This document shows positions 9,301 to 16,451 of a stretch of 64,000 nt of DNA, piece by piece. The translations under genes were made by a program, and so were the position numbers. Position 1 is the stretch's first letter, and each line of letters starts with the position of its first letter. The DNA is taken from contig NZ_SJSY01000073.1 in the NCBI RefSeq assembly GCF_004352915.1, positions 186,001 to 250,000 of the forward strand, read 5' to 3'. Below the pieces are notes generated by a model, which saw nothing but the letters and a program-made list of their open reading frames with translations, made no database searches and was not told where the DNA came from. The stretch comes from Flavobacterium zhairuonense. Lineage in GTDB: Bacteria > Bacteroidota > Bacteroidia > Flavobacteriales > Flavobacteriaceae.

Positions 9301-10114
9301 TGAAAGAACCTATAACAGGAAGCGGAATTTTTTGTTCCAAAGGAAATAATTGTTTTTCCATAGAAAATTGCCCGCCGTGCGTTCCGTTGCTTAATAAAGG
9401 ATGATGGATTGCAATAATTACTGTTTTTTCTTGGTTTTTATTTAAGATACTTTCCAGCGCGTCAAAAAAATCTTCCCTGGTTTTGATTTCGCAATTGTCA
9501 TTTATTGTCGGATGATTGTTCCAGTCTTCAAGGAACCATTCGCTGTCAATTGTGACTAACGTTGCAGCACTGTCAATTTTCACATCTTCAATAGGACAAG
9601 CTTTTCTAGGCAGGAATGCTTTTTTGTCATTTAAATATTTCGTTACAAATTCGGCTTGACGTTCTAGGCCTTTGATACCGCTATACCAGTCGTGATTTCC
9701 TGGAATAAAAATGGTTTTTCCTTTAAAACCTTCTGCTAATTTTAATTGATTGGTCAGTTTTGTTTCGGCTAAAGCCTTGTCTTCGGCATTTTTATCTGCA
9801 GGAAAACCTTTCGGATAAATATTGTCTCCAAGAAATAAAAGAGTTGATTTTTTGCTGGATTTCTTTAATTTTTGATGCAAAAGCTCCAGTGTTTGCTGGG
9901 CTTGCTCTTCATCGGCATTTCCTGCATCTCCAACCAAATAAAAAGTATGTGCAATTTTTATGGTATCGGTTGCGTTTTCCGTTTCGTTGGCGCTTACATT
10001 TTTTCCGTATTGCGCTTGGCGAGTTGCACAAGAATAGAAAAGAACTATAGCGGTTATTGCCAAAGAATAGTTTTTAATCTTGGCAATAAAATGATTATCC
10101 AAAAACAATTTCAT
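6368..10114 (-). CDS. Lipoprotein: metallophosphoesterase + kinase-like region + outer-membrane barrel
   Basis: A 1248-residue protein with a lipoprotein signal (lipobox ending at Cys29). Residues 55-330 are a calcineurin-like metallophosphoesterase with all motifs: GDAGN (62-66), GDNIY (96-100), GNHDW (139-143), HH (237-238) and GHDH (313-316). The middle (about 420-690) contains a GREYIMRAMKK strand, a GDWDRH motif (620-625) and PRDRDQAF with D648 and D650, which look kinase-like. The last 350 residues are a surface-antigen/BamA-like beta-barrel ending in Phe, typical of outer-membrane proteins. The phosphatase half therefore probably sits in the periplasm or on the surface, tethered to its own barrel. 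The substrate is unknown. A 16-bp perfect palindrome lies inside the coding sequence at 7483-7498. The gene diverges from the HD-PycTM gene with only 27 bases between starts. Confidence 0.85.
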   Translation of the reverse strand: MKLFLDNHFIAKIKNYSLAITAIVLFYSCATRQAQYGKNVSANETENATDTIKIAHTFYLVGDAGNADEEQAQQTLELLHQKLKKSSKKSTLLFLGDNIYPKGFPADKNAEDKALAETKLTNQLKLAEGFKGKTIFIPGNHDWYSGIKGLERQAEFVTKYLNDKKAFLPRKACPIEDVKIDSAATLVTIDSEWFLEDWNNHPTINDNCEIKTREDFFDALESILNKNQEKTVIIAIHHPLLSNGTHGGQFSMEKQLFPLEQKIPLPVIGSFINLLRKTSGANPQDIQNKQYTIYAKRIKTLLQKQKNVIVVSGHDHNLQYISKENIQQIISGAGSKSEAARAISENDFSYGGNGYATLTLYKSGDAKVSYFGNENNKEKLLFEREIIKAQEINWGSDIPNNFPSKITTSIYTKDMTDKSMFHRFLFGQHYRKYYSMPIEAKVATVDTLMGGLKPIREGGGHQSISLRMSDPKGREYIMRAMKKSATVFLQSVAFKDQYIVNDFEKTYTENFLYDFYTTSHPYASFVTGSMSDQIGLAHTNPILYYIPKQNGLKEFNAGYGDQLYMVEERPADNHVDAKSFGNPSDIISTDDMMLNLHKDEKYSVDQKEYIKARLFDILIGDWDRHSDQWRWGEYKQDGKVIYKPIPRDRDQAFVKYDGALLSLIMNMPPLRHMRTFKGDRINVKWLGREPYPLDLAFLRTAEEKDWIEQAKYIQENLSDADIDAAFKNMPKEVQDETVDEIKQKLKHRKRDLQKYAAEYFDVLSRTVMIAGTDKKDKFVINHNAKKSIEIQVYRVKKEGDDLVYTKTVTDDKTVNLWIYGLDDNDVFEVKGNHKSNIKIRLIGGQNNDTYNIENGRKVIVYDFKSKENTYNLSRGLGTKTKTQLTDDYDVNLYNYEKPKYNVISGLPSIGYNPDDGVKLGFNLNYTVNNFKQNPYTQKHILNGFYYFATGGFELTYAAHFPGLLGKWVIDVDSQLTTPNFAMNYFGYGNETVNNDDEFGMDYNRVRIRKFTVAGAARHVGRFGSEFSIQPILQKLTVEETENRFIDIPGIVNPNVFDSQTYGGLKVKYVFKNSDFVAKPTLGMYFMLSGMWATNLSDTKQNFPTLESILGFTHKIDHNGKLVLATFLKGKAILNNNFDFYHGATLGGDTDLRGYRNERFLGSSYFSQSSDLRFTLGKIHKTVAPLTYGILGGFDYGRIWLDGESSRKWHQDYGGGLWLNAINLVTARISYFQSPDEPGRLIFGAAYSF
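7483..7498. repeat. Intragenic palindrome TCCCGAGGCCTCGGGA
   Basis: This perfect 16-bp palindrome lies in frame inside the metallophosphoesterase gene, encoding part of an SRGLG segment. Its shape, TCCCGA-core-TCGGGA, matches the intergenic palindromes at 43987-44004 and 35358-35375. Confidence 0.8.
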
Positions 10115-10141
10115 ATTTTAGTGGTATTAAAATATTCTCTT

Positions 10142-11329
10142 ATGAATCTAATAGAACAGTCCGAAGATTTCGTTAGTAATTTACTCAAAGATAAACTTTC
10201 TAATTTATATTCTTACCATAATTTTAATCATACTTTAACTGTAGTTACCGCAGTAAAGGAGTTGTGCAAGAAAGAAGATGTGGATGATGATGATAAAAAG
10301 GCACTTTTAGTCGCTGCATGGTTTCATGATACAGGATATATCGAGGGTTATGAGAATCATGAAGACAAAAGTGTAAAAATTGCTACAGCTTTTTTGAAAG
10401 AAAAAGGACAATCAGATGAATTTATAGTAAAAGTTTCAAGTTTGATCTTGGCAACGACCAAGGAATATATACCGAAAACGCATTTAGAAAAAATAATTAA
10501 AGATGCTGATTATGCGCATTTGATGGGTACGGAATATGTTACAACTTGCGAATTACTTCGTTTAGAATTAAAAAATACAGGAATTGTGACGTTTTCAAAT
10601 TCAGAATGGACGAAAGAGAATTTGAACTTTCTATTGAATAAACATCGCTTTTATACCGATTACGCCTTAAGAAAATGGCAACCTTTGAAAGAAAAAAATC
10701 TGACTTTGATTCAGAAGAAAATAAACAAACAGGAATTGAAAGCGGCTTCGGCAATTGAAGAAGAAAATAAAAAGAAAGAAAAAGCCGAAAAAGCGGATAA
10801 ACCAGAACGCGGAATTGACACTTTATTTCGCGTTACGCTCGGAAATCATACACGTTTAAGCGGCATTGCCGACAGTAAAGCGAATATTTTATTGTCTGTA
10901 AATGCCATTATTATTTCGATTGCACTTTCGTCTATTATTCCAAAATTAGATAGTCCAAAAAATGCGCATTTGGTTATTCCAACCTTTATAATGCTTATTT
11001 CGAGCGTTGTTACGATTATTTTTGCCATTCTTTCAACACGACCTAAAGTGACTTCAGGATTTTTTACGCGTGACGATGTTGAGGCTAAAAAAGTGAACTT
11101 GATGTTTTTTGGGAATTTTTACAAAATGCCTTTTGAAGAATACGATTGGGCAATGAATGAAATGATGAAAGACAGAGATTATTTGTATTCTACAATGATC
11201 AAAGATTTGTATTACTTAGGATTGGTTTTGCAACGAAAGTATAATTTGTTGCGAATTGCTTATAATCTTTTCATGATTGGAATTATTATAACAGTGATTT
11301 CGTTTGTAATTGCTTTTAGATCGATTTAA
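10142..11329 (+). CDS. HD-domain phosphohydrolase fused to Pycsar-type transmembrane (PycTM) domain
   Basis: The ATG at 10142 gives 395 residues; a longer in-frame opening would run inside the divergent gene and lacks homology. Residues 20-190 form an HD domain with H26/H30, the HD pair at 62-63, H73 and D121, so metal-dependent hydrolysis is plausible. A charged Lys/Glu linker (195-225) leads to a PycTM-like domain (about 225-395): RLSGIADSKANILLSVNA, two membrane helices (249-265 and 279-297), GNFYKM, and a last helix at 372-392. In Pycsar antiphage systems a PycTM protein binds cCMP or cUMP and damages the membrane. Here no nucleotide cyclase is nearby, so a housekeeping or regulatory role is as likely as defence. 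The HD domain could degrade a nucleotide signal (inference). Confidence 0.85.
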   Translation: MNLIEQSEDFVSNLLKDKLSNLYSYHNFNHTLTVVTAVKELCKKEDVDDDDKKALLVAAWFHDTGYIEGYENHEDKSVKIATAFLKEKGQSDEFIVKVSSLILATTKEYIPKTHLEKIIKDADYAHLMGTEYVTTCELLRLELKNTGIVTFSNSEWTKENLNFLLNKHRFYTDYALRKWQPLKEKNLTLIQKKINKQELKAASAIEEENKKKEKAEKADKPERGIDTLFRVTLGNHTRLSGIADSKANILLSVNAIIISIALSSIIPKLDSPKNAHLVIPTFIMLISSVVTIIFAILSTRPKVTSGFFTRDDVEAKKVNLMFFGNFYKMPFEEYDWAMNEMMKDRDYLYSTMIKDLYYLGLVLQRKYNLLRIAYNLFMIGIIITVISFVIAFRSI

Positions 11330-11356
11330 TTTTTAGAAAATAATATGATTACTGAT

Positions 11357-11425
11357 AACTTTGTCAAAGTTTGAAACTTTGACAAAGTTTTACTCATAAA
11401 AAAGCTCAACTAACTTAGTTGAGCT
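11357..11425. terminator. Convergent hairpins between 3' ends
   Basis: Two hairpins lie here. The first, 11357-11389, has ACTTTGTCAAAGT-like arms. The second, 11403-11425, pairs AGCTCAACTAA with TTAGTTGAGCT, is followed on the minus strand by a T-run (plus-strand A-run 11397-11402), and contains the stop codon of the GAF gene. The second fits an intrinsic terminator for the minus-strand gene. Confidence 0.7.
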
Positions 11426-13784
11426 CATCTAATAAATCTTGGTAAGTAATTTTTTTCGTTGTTGGACTTGCCGTGTTGTTGATGACTTTTACGCGAATGG
11501 CTCTCAATCCCGAAACACCTTGTAAATCTTCTACTTCAAATTGCTCGATTGCAGGTTCAAGTATTTTTTTGTGTTGCAAATACTTGATATATTTTAAGTA
11601 TTCTGTTTCTTCATTGTTTTGAGAATAGACAATTGTGATTTTCTCTTTCTCGGTAATTCTTTCGTTTGTTCCTTTAATATGCGATTTGTCAATTCGTTTT
11701 TTAACAACCTCATATCTTGCGTTATAAGTTCCATCAACGTCAAAACGTTTTTCATCCATTCTAAAACGGATAGAAAGTGGTGCGCTGAAAACTAAAATTA
11801 AAGAAGTAACATCTAATTCATATGGAAGCGATTCCTTAAGCTGATGATGCTCTAATTCCATTTCGCATAAAGTCTGTAATTGCCATAATCTTAAATTATG
11901 CAAATACATGATGTCGAAAGGTTTAGTTGGCGAAATTGATGCGCCAATATATAAATTGTGTTCTACTCCGTCAGTTTTAAAACGCTCATAATAATGTGGA
12001 TAAATTTGCTGCGCATCTAATTGCTTTTTATCCAAAACCGAAGCCAATTTTTTATTGATGATCGACATTGCGTTATCAAACTTCTTTCTTTCTTGATAAA
12101 ACAAGCCCGATTTTTCATCCAGACTTTCAAAATACAAAGCTTCTAATGCTTCATTTTTGGCATTGCCTTTTGTATTTTTTAATATCGGATGAATTTCTTC
12201 TTCAATATAACGTTGAATATGTTGCTCGGTATCTGCTTTTAGCGGAAAATCCAATTCGCTTCGAAGCGATTCCAATTCAAATTTTCTTTGTTCCAAAAGA
12301 ACAAGGTTCGAATTCGGTTTTTGATTGTCGAAAATTTCCAAAAGAGCAGTCAATTGATTTTTAAGGTCAATTTTTACGGTTTCGTTTCGATGTTCAGAAG
12401 AACCTTTGATATCGATTTGTCCGTAAAGTGGATATACATTTTTAAACACAATTTCTTTAAAAATATAATCTTTTGTATGATTGATATTTTGAAAATAATT
12501 CTGAGATTCTTTTCTGAATTTCCAATAAACGCTCGGGTGAATCGTAGTATATTCACGTTGAATAATCGCTTCAATTTGATGTTGCATATCGGTATTGTAG
12601 CGATCAATCGTATCGGTTAAGTAAGGCAGAATCAATTCTAGTTTTGTAGCATTGACGCTATTTAGATCTCTTGGATATTCAGAAACTAATTCAACTACAC
12701 CCAATAATTGTTCGTCTTTCATGACTGGCGCAAAAACACAGCTTTTAATGCCTTGTTTTAGTAAATGCTCGCCGAGTTTTTTATTTGGAGATTCCTCAAT
12801 GAATTTTTCGACATTCGAAATCACAAAAGGCTCTTTATTATGCAAAAGATTTTCAAATGAACAGCCAAAAAAAGCATTTTTACAATCGACTTCTTCATCT
12901 GTATTCAAAAGAAAACTTTGCATCTGATTGTCAAATTTAATTGGCCTGATGAATTTTTCTTCTTCCGGATTGTAAATAATGAACCCCACTTTTAAACTCG
13001 GAATCTTAAATATTGATCTAAAAATATCTTCAATAATGTCAGTTGAGGTAACGCGGGTTGAATCAGGTTTTAATAAATTGCTTTTTAAATTTGAAATAGC
13101 ACTTTCGGTTGTTGCATCAAACAAAGAAACAATTCCGAAACCTTTTAAGATCCAGCTTCTAGGCGGAAATTTAGATTTCCATAATTCGATATCATTATAA
13201 TTATCAATTAGTTCGTCAATATCGTTTTGTGTTAATTCTAATGCTTTTTCCGTTGGCATGATTTCCATAAAATCAGCATTGTATAGAATTCTGTAATGTT
13301 TTTCAATTCCCTGTTCATCCGGAATGTCGTAAAAGAATGGTTTATTGAAATCAACATTCTGATTGTAATAATATGCCAATATTAAGCAACAGTTGTTGAT
13401 ATAGAATTGATGATCATCAAAATCACGAATTTCCATATCGAATTCGTCTCCAGCATTGCGCAGAATTTTCTTGAAACGCTCCGTATAATTGAAAGAAACA
13501 TTCTGAAAAGGAATTGTAATAGCCTTTATTTCGTTGTTCGTCAATGCGGTAGGGAATAAATCGGCAACTATGTTTTTGATTAAACCTTCGTTGTTTTTGA
13601 TAATATTATAGTCATGAATTCCAGTTCTGAATTCCGGAAAAGCTTCAACTTCTTTTAAAATAGCTTTGGCGTAATTAGATCTATAATCGACATCTGATAA
13701 AGCAATTTCCTCAAAAGATTCAATCAATTTATGAAATGAGATTATGGTTTCGAAAGGACTTTCATGTGGTAAAAGACGTTCCAT
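11415..13784 (-). CDS. GAF domain-containing protein
   Basis: A 789-residue soluble protein with a GAF-like sensory segment at about 250-400 (FIIYNPEEEKF ... CVFAPVMKDEQLLGVVELVSE). That last stretch is the usual GAF beta-strand/ligand-pocket end. The N-terminal 240 residues and the C-terminal 390 residues are not recognised. The latter is rich in charged helices, then beta strands, and has no kinase, cyclase or DNA-binding motif I can see. There is no signal peptide or membrane helix. It looks monocistronic, with a terminator-like hairpin at its stop and a 229-base gap upstream. Proteins of this length and layout are typical of flavobacteria but uncharacterised. Ligand and output unknown. 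Confidence 0.8.
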   Translation of the reverse strand: MERLLPHESPFETIISFHKLIESFEEIALSDVDYRSNYAKAILKEVEAFPEFRTGIHDYNIIKNNEGLIKNIVADLFPTALTNNEIKAITIPFQNVSFNYTERFKKILRNAGDEFDMEIRDFDDHQFYINNCCLILAYYYNQNVDFNKPFFYDIPDEQGIEKHYRILYNADFMEIMPTEKALELTQNDIDELIDNYNDIELWKSKFPPRSWILKGFGIVSLFDATTESAISNLKSNLLKPDSTRVTSTDIIEDIFRSIFKIPSLKVGFIIYNPEEEKFIRPIKFDNQMQSFLLNTDEEVDCKNAFFGCSFENLLHNKEPFVISNVEKFIEESPNKKLGEHLLKQGIKSCVFAPVMKDEQLLGVVELVSEYPRDLNSVNATKLELILPYLTDTIDRYNTDMQHQIEAIIQREYTTIHPSVYWKFRKESQNYFQNINHTKDYIFKEIVFKNVYPLYGQIDIKGSSEHRNETVKIDLKNQLTALLEIFDNQKPNSNLVLLEQRKFELESLRSELDFPLKADTEQHIQRYIEEEIHPILKNTKGNAKNEALEALYFESLDEKSGLFYQERKKFDNAMSIINKKLASVLDKKQLDAQQIYPHYYERFKTDGVEHNLYIGASISPTKPFDIMYLHNLRLWQLQTLCEMELEHHQLKESLPYELDVTSLILVFSAPLSIRFRMDEKRFDVDGTYNARYEVVKKRIDKSHIKGTNERITEKEKITIVYSQNNEETEYLKYIKYLQHKKILEPAIEQFEVEDLQGVSGLRAIRVKVINNTASPTTKKITYQDLLDELN

Positions 13785-13933
13785 CTATTTTTGTTTTAGG
13801 AATACAAAATTAAGCAAATATTAAGAATTGTCCACATTTTATAATTTCTTTCATTTATGGTTTGATAGTTATTTCCTTTATAAATAGAGGGTTGAAATTA
13901 TGCAGTTTTAAATTTAACAAAAAATTAACGATA

Positions 13934-13963
13934 ATAATAACGGAACGATCGTTCCGTTATTAT
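13934..13963. promoter_or_regulatory. 30-bp perfect palindrome, TetR-type operator for the SDR gene
   Basis: A perfect dyad of 30 bases, with core GGAACGATCGTTCC at 13942-13955. It ends exactly where the -7 element TATCTTTG begins (13963). A one-mismatch copy of the core precedes the TetR gene at 14784-14797, so both are probably bound by that TetR protein. Confidence 0.85.
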
Positions 13964-13970
13964 ATCTTTG
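13963..13970 (+). promoter_or_regulatory. -7 promoter element TATCTTTG of the SDR gene
   Basis: Matches TAnnTTTG and directly abuts the palindromic operator, so bound repressor would block RNA polymerase. It lies about 44 bases upstream of the SDR start. Confidence 0.75.
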
Positions 13971-14013
13971 TGCCATAATAATTGAATAATCAATAACTTA
14001 AAAAACAAATAAA

Positions 14014-14766
14014 ATGAAAAATTTAGAAAACAAAGTTGCTATAGTAACAGGTGGAAACAGTGGAATTGGATATGCAGCAGCTGCAGAATTAGTGTCAAAA
14101 GGCGCAAAAGTAATTGTAACAGGAAGAAATGAAGAAGCTCTTGTTAAAGCTGAAAAGGAATTAAATGTTACCGGATTTGTTGCAGATCAATCTGATTTGA
14201 AATCGATCGATAATTTAGTTGAAGAAGTAAAAGCAAAATTTGGAAAAATTGATATCGTATTTTTGAATGCTGGTATTGCTTCATTTGCTCCAGTTGAATT
14301 TGCTCCAGAAGATCATTATGATTCTATTATGAATGTAAATACAAAAGGAGTTTATTTTACAGTGCAAAAATTATTACCTATTTTAAACGACGGTGGTTCT
14401 ATTATTTTTAATACTTCGGTAAATGCTCATTTAGGAATGCCAAATTCTAGCGTTTATGCAGCAAGTAAAGCAGCAGTTTTATCTTTTAATAAAGTATTTG
14501 CTGTAGAATTGGCTTCAAGAAAAATCAGAGTAAATGCTGTTTCTCCTGGTCCAGTTGAAACTCCTTTATACGGAAAATTAGGTTTGCAGAAAGAAGAAGT
14601 AGAAGGTTTTGGAACTGTTCTTGGTGAAAAAATATTATTGAAACGTTTTGCTCAATCTGAAGAAATTGCCAAAACAGTTGCCTTTTTAGCTTCAGATGAT
14701 TCATCATTTATTACTGGAACTGAAATTGTTGTTGACGGTGGACTTACTGTAAATGCTGTTGTATAA
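14014..14766 (+). CDS. SDR family NAD(P)-dependent oxidoreductase
   Basis: A 250-residue classical short-chain dehydrogenase/reductase. The Rossmann cofactor motif TGGNSGIG is at 12-19, LNAG near 84-87, catalytic Ser135, and YAASK with Tyr148 and Lys152. VSPGPVETPL follows, and the protein ends with the usual TGTEIVVDGG. The length is normal for the family. Substrate unknown; such TetR-linked SDRs often reduce reactive carbonyls or quinones. The gene is preceded by a 30-bp palindromic operator and followed by its likely regulator at 14840, which carries a related operator. Expression is therefore probably induced by a ligand of that TetR protein. Confidence 0.93.
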   Translation: MKNLENKVAIVTGGNSGIGYAAAAELVSKGAKVIVTGRNEEALVKAEKELNVTGFVADQSDLKSIDNLVEEVKAKFGKIDIVFLNAGIASFAPVEFAPEDHYDSIMNVNTKGVYFTVQKLLPILNDGGSIIFNTSVNAHLGMPNSSVYAASKAAVLSFNKVFAVELASRKIRVNAVSPGPVETPLYGKLGLQKEEVEGFGTVLGEKILLKRFAQSEEIAKTVAFLASDDSSFITGTEIVVDGGLTVNAVV

Positions 14767-14783
14767 TTTTTTTGACTAATTCA

Positions 14784-14815
14784 GGAACGATTGTTCCGTT
14801 TTATTGTTATCTTTG
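14784..14815 (+). promoter_or_regulatory. TetR operator (14784-14797) and -7 element TATCTTTG (14808-14815)
   Basis: GGAACGATTGTTCC is the upstream operator core with one mismatch. The -7 octamer follows 10 bases later, 24 bases before the ATG at 14840. This indicates autoregulation of the TetR gene and rules out the TTG start at 14804, which would lie upstream of the -7 element. Confidence 0.75.
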
Positions 14816-14839
14816 CGAGGAAATTTAATTTTGGATATC

Positions 14840-15421
14840 ATGGCTAGAACGAAAGAATTTAACGAAGATCAGGCTTTAGATAAAGCAATTGAAATTTTTT
14901 GGCACAAAGGTTACAACGGAACTTCGGCTCAGGATTTGGTGAATCACTTAGGATTAAGCCGTTCGAGTTTGTATGATACTTTTGGCGATAAGCAAAAGCT
15001 TTTTGTGAAATCATTAAAAAGATATCAGCAACAAAATCATGATATTCTTAAAGAGTTTTTAGGAAGTGCTACAAATATAAAAACGGCTTTTACAGAAATC
15101 TTTAAACAAGCAGTTGTTGAAAGTCTGCAAGACAGAATCACAAAAGGCTGTTTTATGGTAAATTCATCCGTCGAATTGGCGATGCACGATCCTGAAATTG
15201 CAAAAATTGTGCACGATAATCAGAAAACGGTTGAAGATATTTTTTGCCAAGCTATCAAAAAAGGACAGGATTTGGGACAAATTTCTGATAAGCAAGAAGC
15301 TCGATCATTGGCTCGTTTTATTTTTAATAATTATTCGGGAATCCGGGTTTTAGCAAGAGCAGGCGAGAGAGACAAGCAAGTTTATGATGATATTTTAAAA
15401 TCGATTTTCGCCTTGTTTTAG
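14840..15421 (+). CDS. TetR/AcrR family transcriptional regulator
   Basis: The start at ATG 14840 (MARTKEFNED, 193 residues) is chosen because the promoter -7 element lies at 14808-14815. The N-terminal helix-turn-helix (about 20-55) reads GTSAQDLVNHLGLSRSSLYD, then TFGDKQKLF. The C-terminal domain resembles the TetR_C group of YcdC/ComR-like and Rut-like regulators (KGCFMVNSSVELA motif). It is probably a homodimeric repressor of the adjacent SDR gene and of itself, through the GGAACGATCGTTCC-type palindromes. The ligand is unknown. An intrinsic terminator follows at 15438-15470. Confidence 0.92.
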   Translation: MARTKEFNEDQALDKAIEIFWHKGYNGTSAQDLVNHLGLSRSSLYDTFGDKQKLFVKSLKRYQQQNHDILKEFLGSATNIKTAFTEIFKQAVVESLQDRITKGCFMVNSSVELAMHDPEIAKIVHDNQKTVEDIFCQAIKKGQDLGQISDKQEARSLARFIFNNYSGIRVLARAGERDKQVYDDILKSIFALF

Positions 15422-15437
15422 AAAATCAATTGAAATA

Positions 15438-15470
15438 AAAAAGGGCAGTTCATTTTGAACTGCCCTTTTT
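15438..15470. terminator. Bidirectional intrinsic terminator
   Basis: A stem of GGGCAGTTCA (15443-15452) paired with TGAACTGCCC (15456-15465), flanked by an A-run on the left and a T-run on the right. It separates the convergent genes ending at 15421 and 15489 and works for both. Confidence 0.9.
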
Positions 15471-15488
15471 CTATAAGATATTGAGTAT

Positions 15489-16451
15489 TTATTTTAATTG
15501 CATTGTAACGTTTTCGATTACAGTCATAGTCATAGTGTTTCCTTCTCCGTATTTGCTATGTGTCTTTATATAATATTTGTCGGTTTCATATTGAATGCCG
15601 GTAGAATCTTTTAATTCTTTGATAACTTGTTCTTTAGGTATTTTGAAGTTGCCAACTACAAAATCCTTGTTGTGTATATATAACAACATTTTGTTTGCTG
15701 GATGAACTAAAACAAGTTCTTTTTTCAGGTTATTGATAAATCCAAATCCACCGATTTCACTTTCTTGCGGTTTCCATCCGCCACTAATTTGTTTCAAAGA
15801 TTTCTCTAAATTGGCTGCGTCTTTTGCAGTAATAAATTTTTCTAAATCTTTGAATTCTAGACTTCTGTTGGATATGTTTTTAAAGTTTTTGATGCTTTCG
15901 TCATCAACCAAGACTCTGAAAATCTGCGGATTTTGTGGTAAATAAATAATTTCTACTTCTAATCCAACACCCACTTTTCGATACGCTTCTGATGAAATAT
16001 CGGTTACAACTTTATTTACTTTATTATCAGCTGAGGTAAAAGTAAGCGAAAGCGTATATTCGGTATGAGAACCGCTACGAGATGATTCGGTTGTTTCAGA
16101 AAAACCACTGTCAATGGTTGCTGTACCAAAAACACCTTCTTTTTTTATTTTTTTCTCCAGACGAGCGCTAAAATTACTATTGATAATAATGGATCCAAAA
16201 AGAAATGTTGCAATAGGAACTATGTACATCAATGGATTTCCTGCATTAGGATTTTCGGAATTAAAATAGGATAATTCAGAAAGGGAACTAATTCCGGCAA
16301 TACCAAGAAAAATAAAAAATGCAACTAGAAGAGAGGTTACAATTCCGATTGCCCAGCCGCTTGAATTGTATTGCGTTTCAGGAATTAAATAGAAACAAAG
16401 AAAAACTGTAATTACTGCGAATAAATACCATTTTAGGTTGCTAAAGTTCAT
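15489..16451 (-). CDS. DUF3592-like membrane protein
   Basis: A 320-residue protein with three N-terminal membrane helices (about 8-23, 32-58 and 72-92). A soluble beta-rich domain follows (about 100-190), in which an EYTLSLTFTSADN strand and VGVGLEVEIIYLPQNPQIFR match the DUF3592 pattern. The rest is not recognised. It overlaps the end of the upstream gene (16448-17500) by 4 bases, so the two are translationally coupled and probably work together at the membrane. Function unknown. Confidence 0.75.
   Translation of the reverse strand: MNFSNLKWYLFAVITVFLCFYLIPETQYNSSGWAIGIVTSLLVAFFIFLGIAGISSLSELSYFNSENPNAGNPLMYIVPIATFLFGSIIINSNFSARLEKKIKKEGVFGTATIDSGFSETTESSRSGSHTEYTLSLTFTSADNKVNKVVTDISSEAYRKVGVGLEVEIIYLPQNPQIFRVLVDDESIKNFKNISNRSLEFKDLEKFITAKDAANLEKSLKQISGGWKPQESEIGGFGFINNLKKELVLVHPANKMLLYIHNKDFVVGNFKIPKEQVIKELKDSTGIQYETDKYYIKTHSKYGEGNTMTMTVIENVTMQLK

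Noticed and set aside
9872..10141. Upstream extension of the HD-PycTM frame
   Set aside because: It lies antisense inside the giant lipoprotein gene and has no homology; the ATG at 10142 starts the HD domain properly.
10142..11329. A complete Pycsar defence system
   Set aside because: No cyclase gene or other defence gene was found near the PycTM-like protein; only the effector-type domain is present.
12288..12620. 110-residue plus-strand open frame
   Set aside because: It is antisense to the GAF gene and has no recognisable protein features.
14804..14839. TTG start for the TetR protein
   Set aside because: It would lie upstream of and across the -7 promoter element; the ATG at 14840 is downstream of it.
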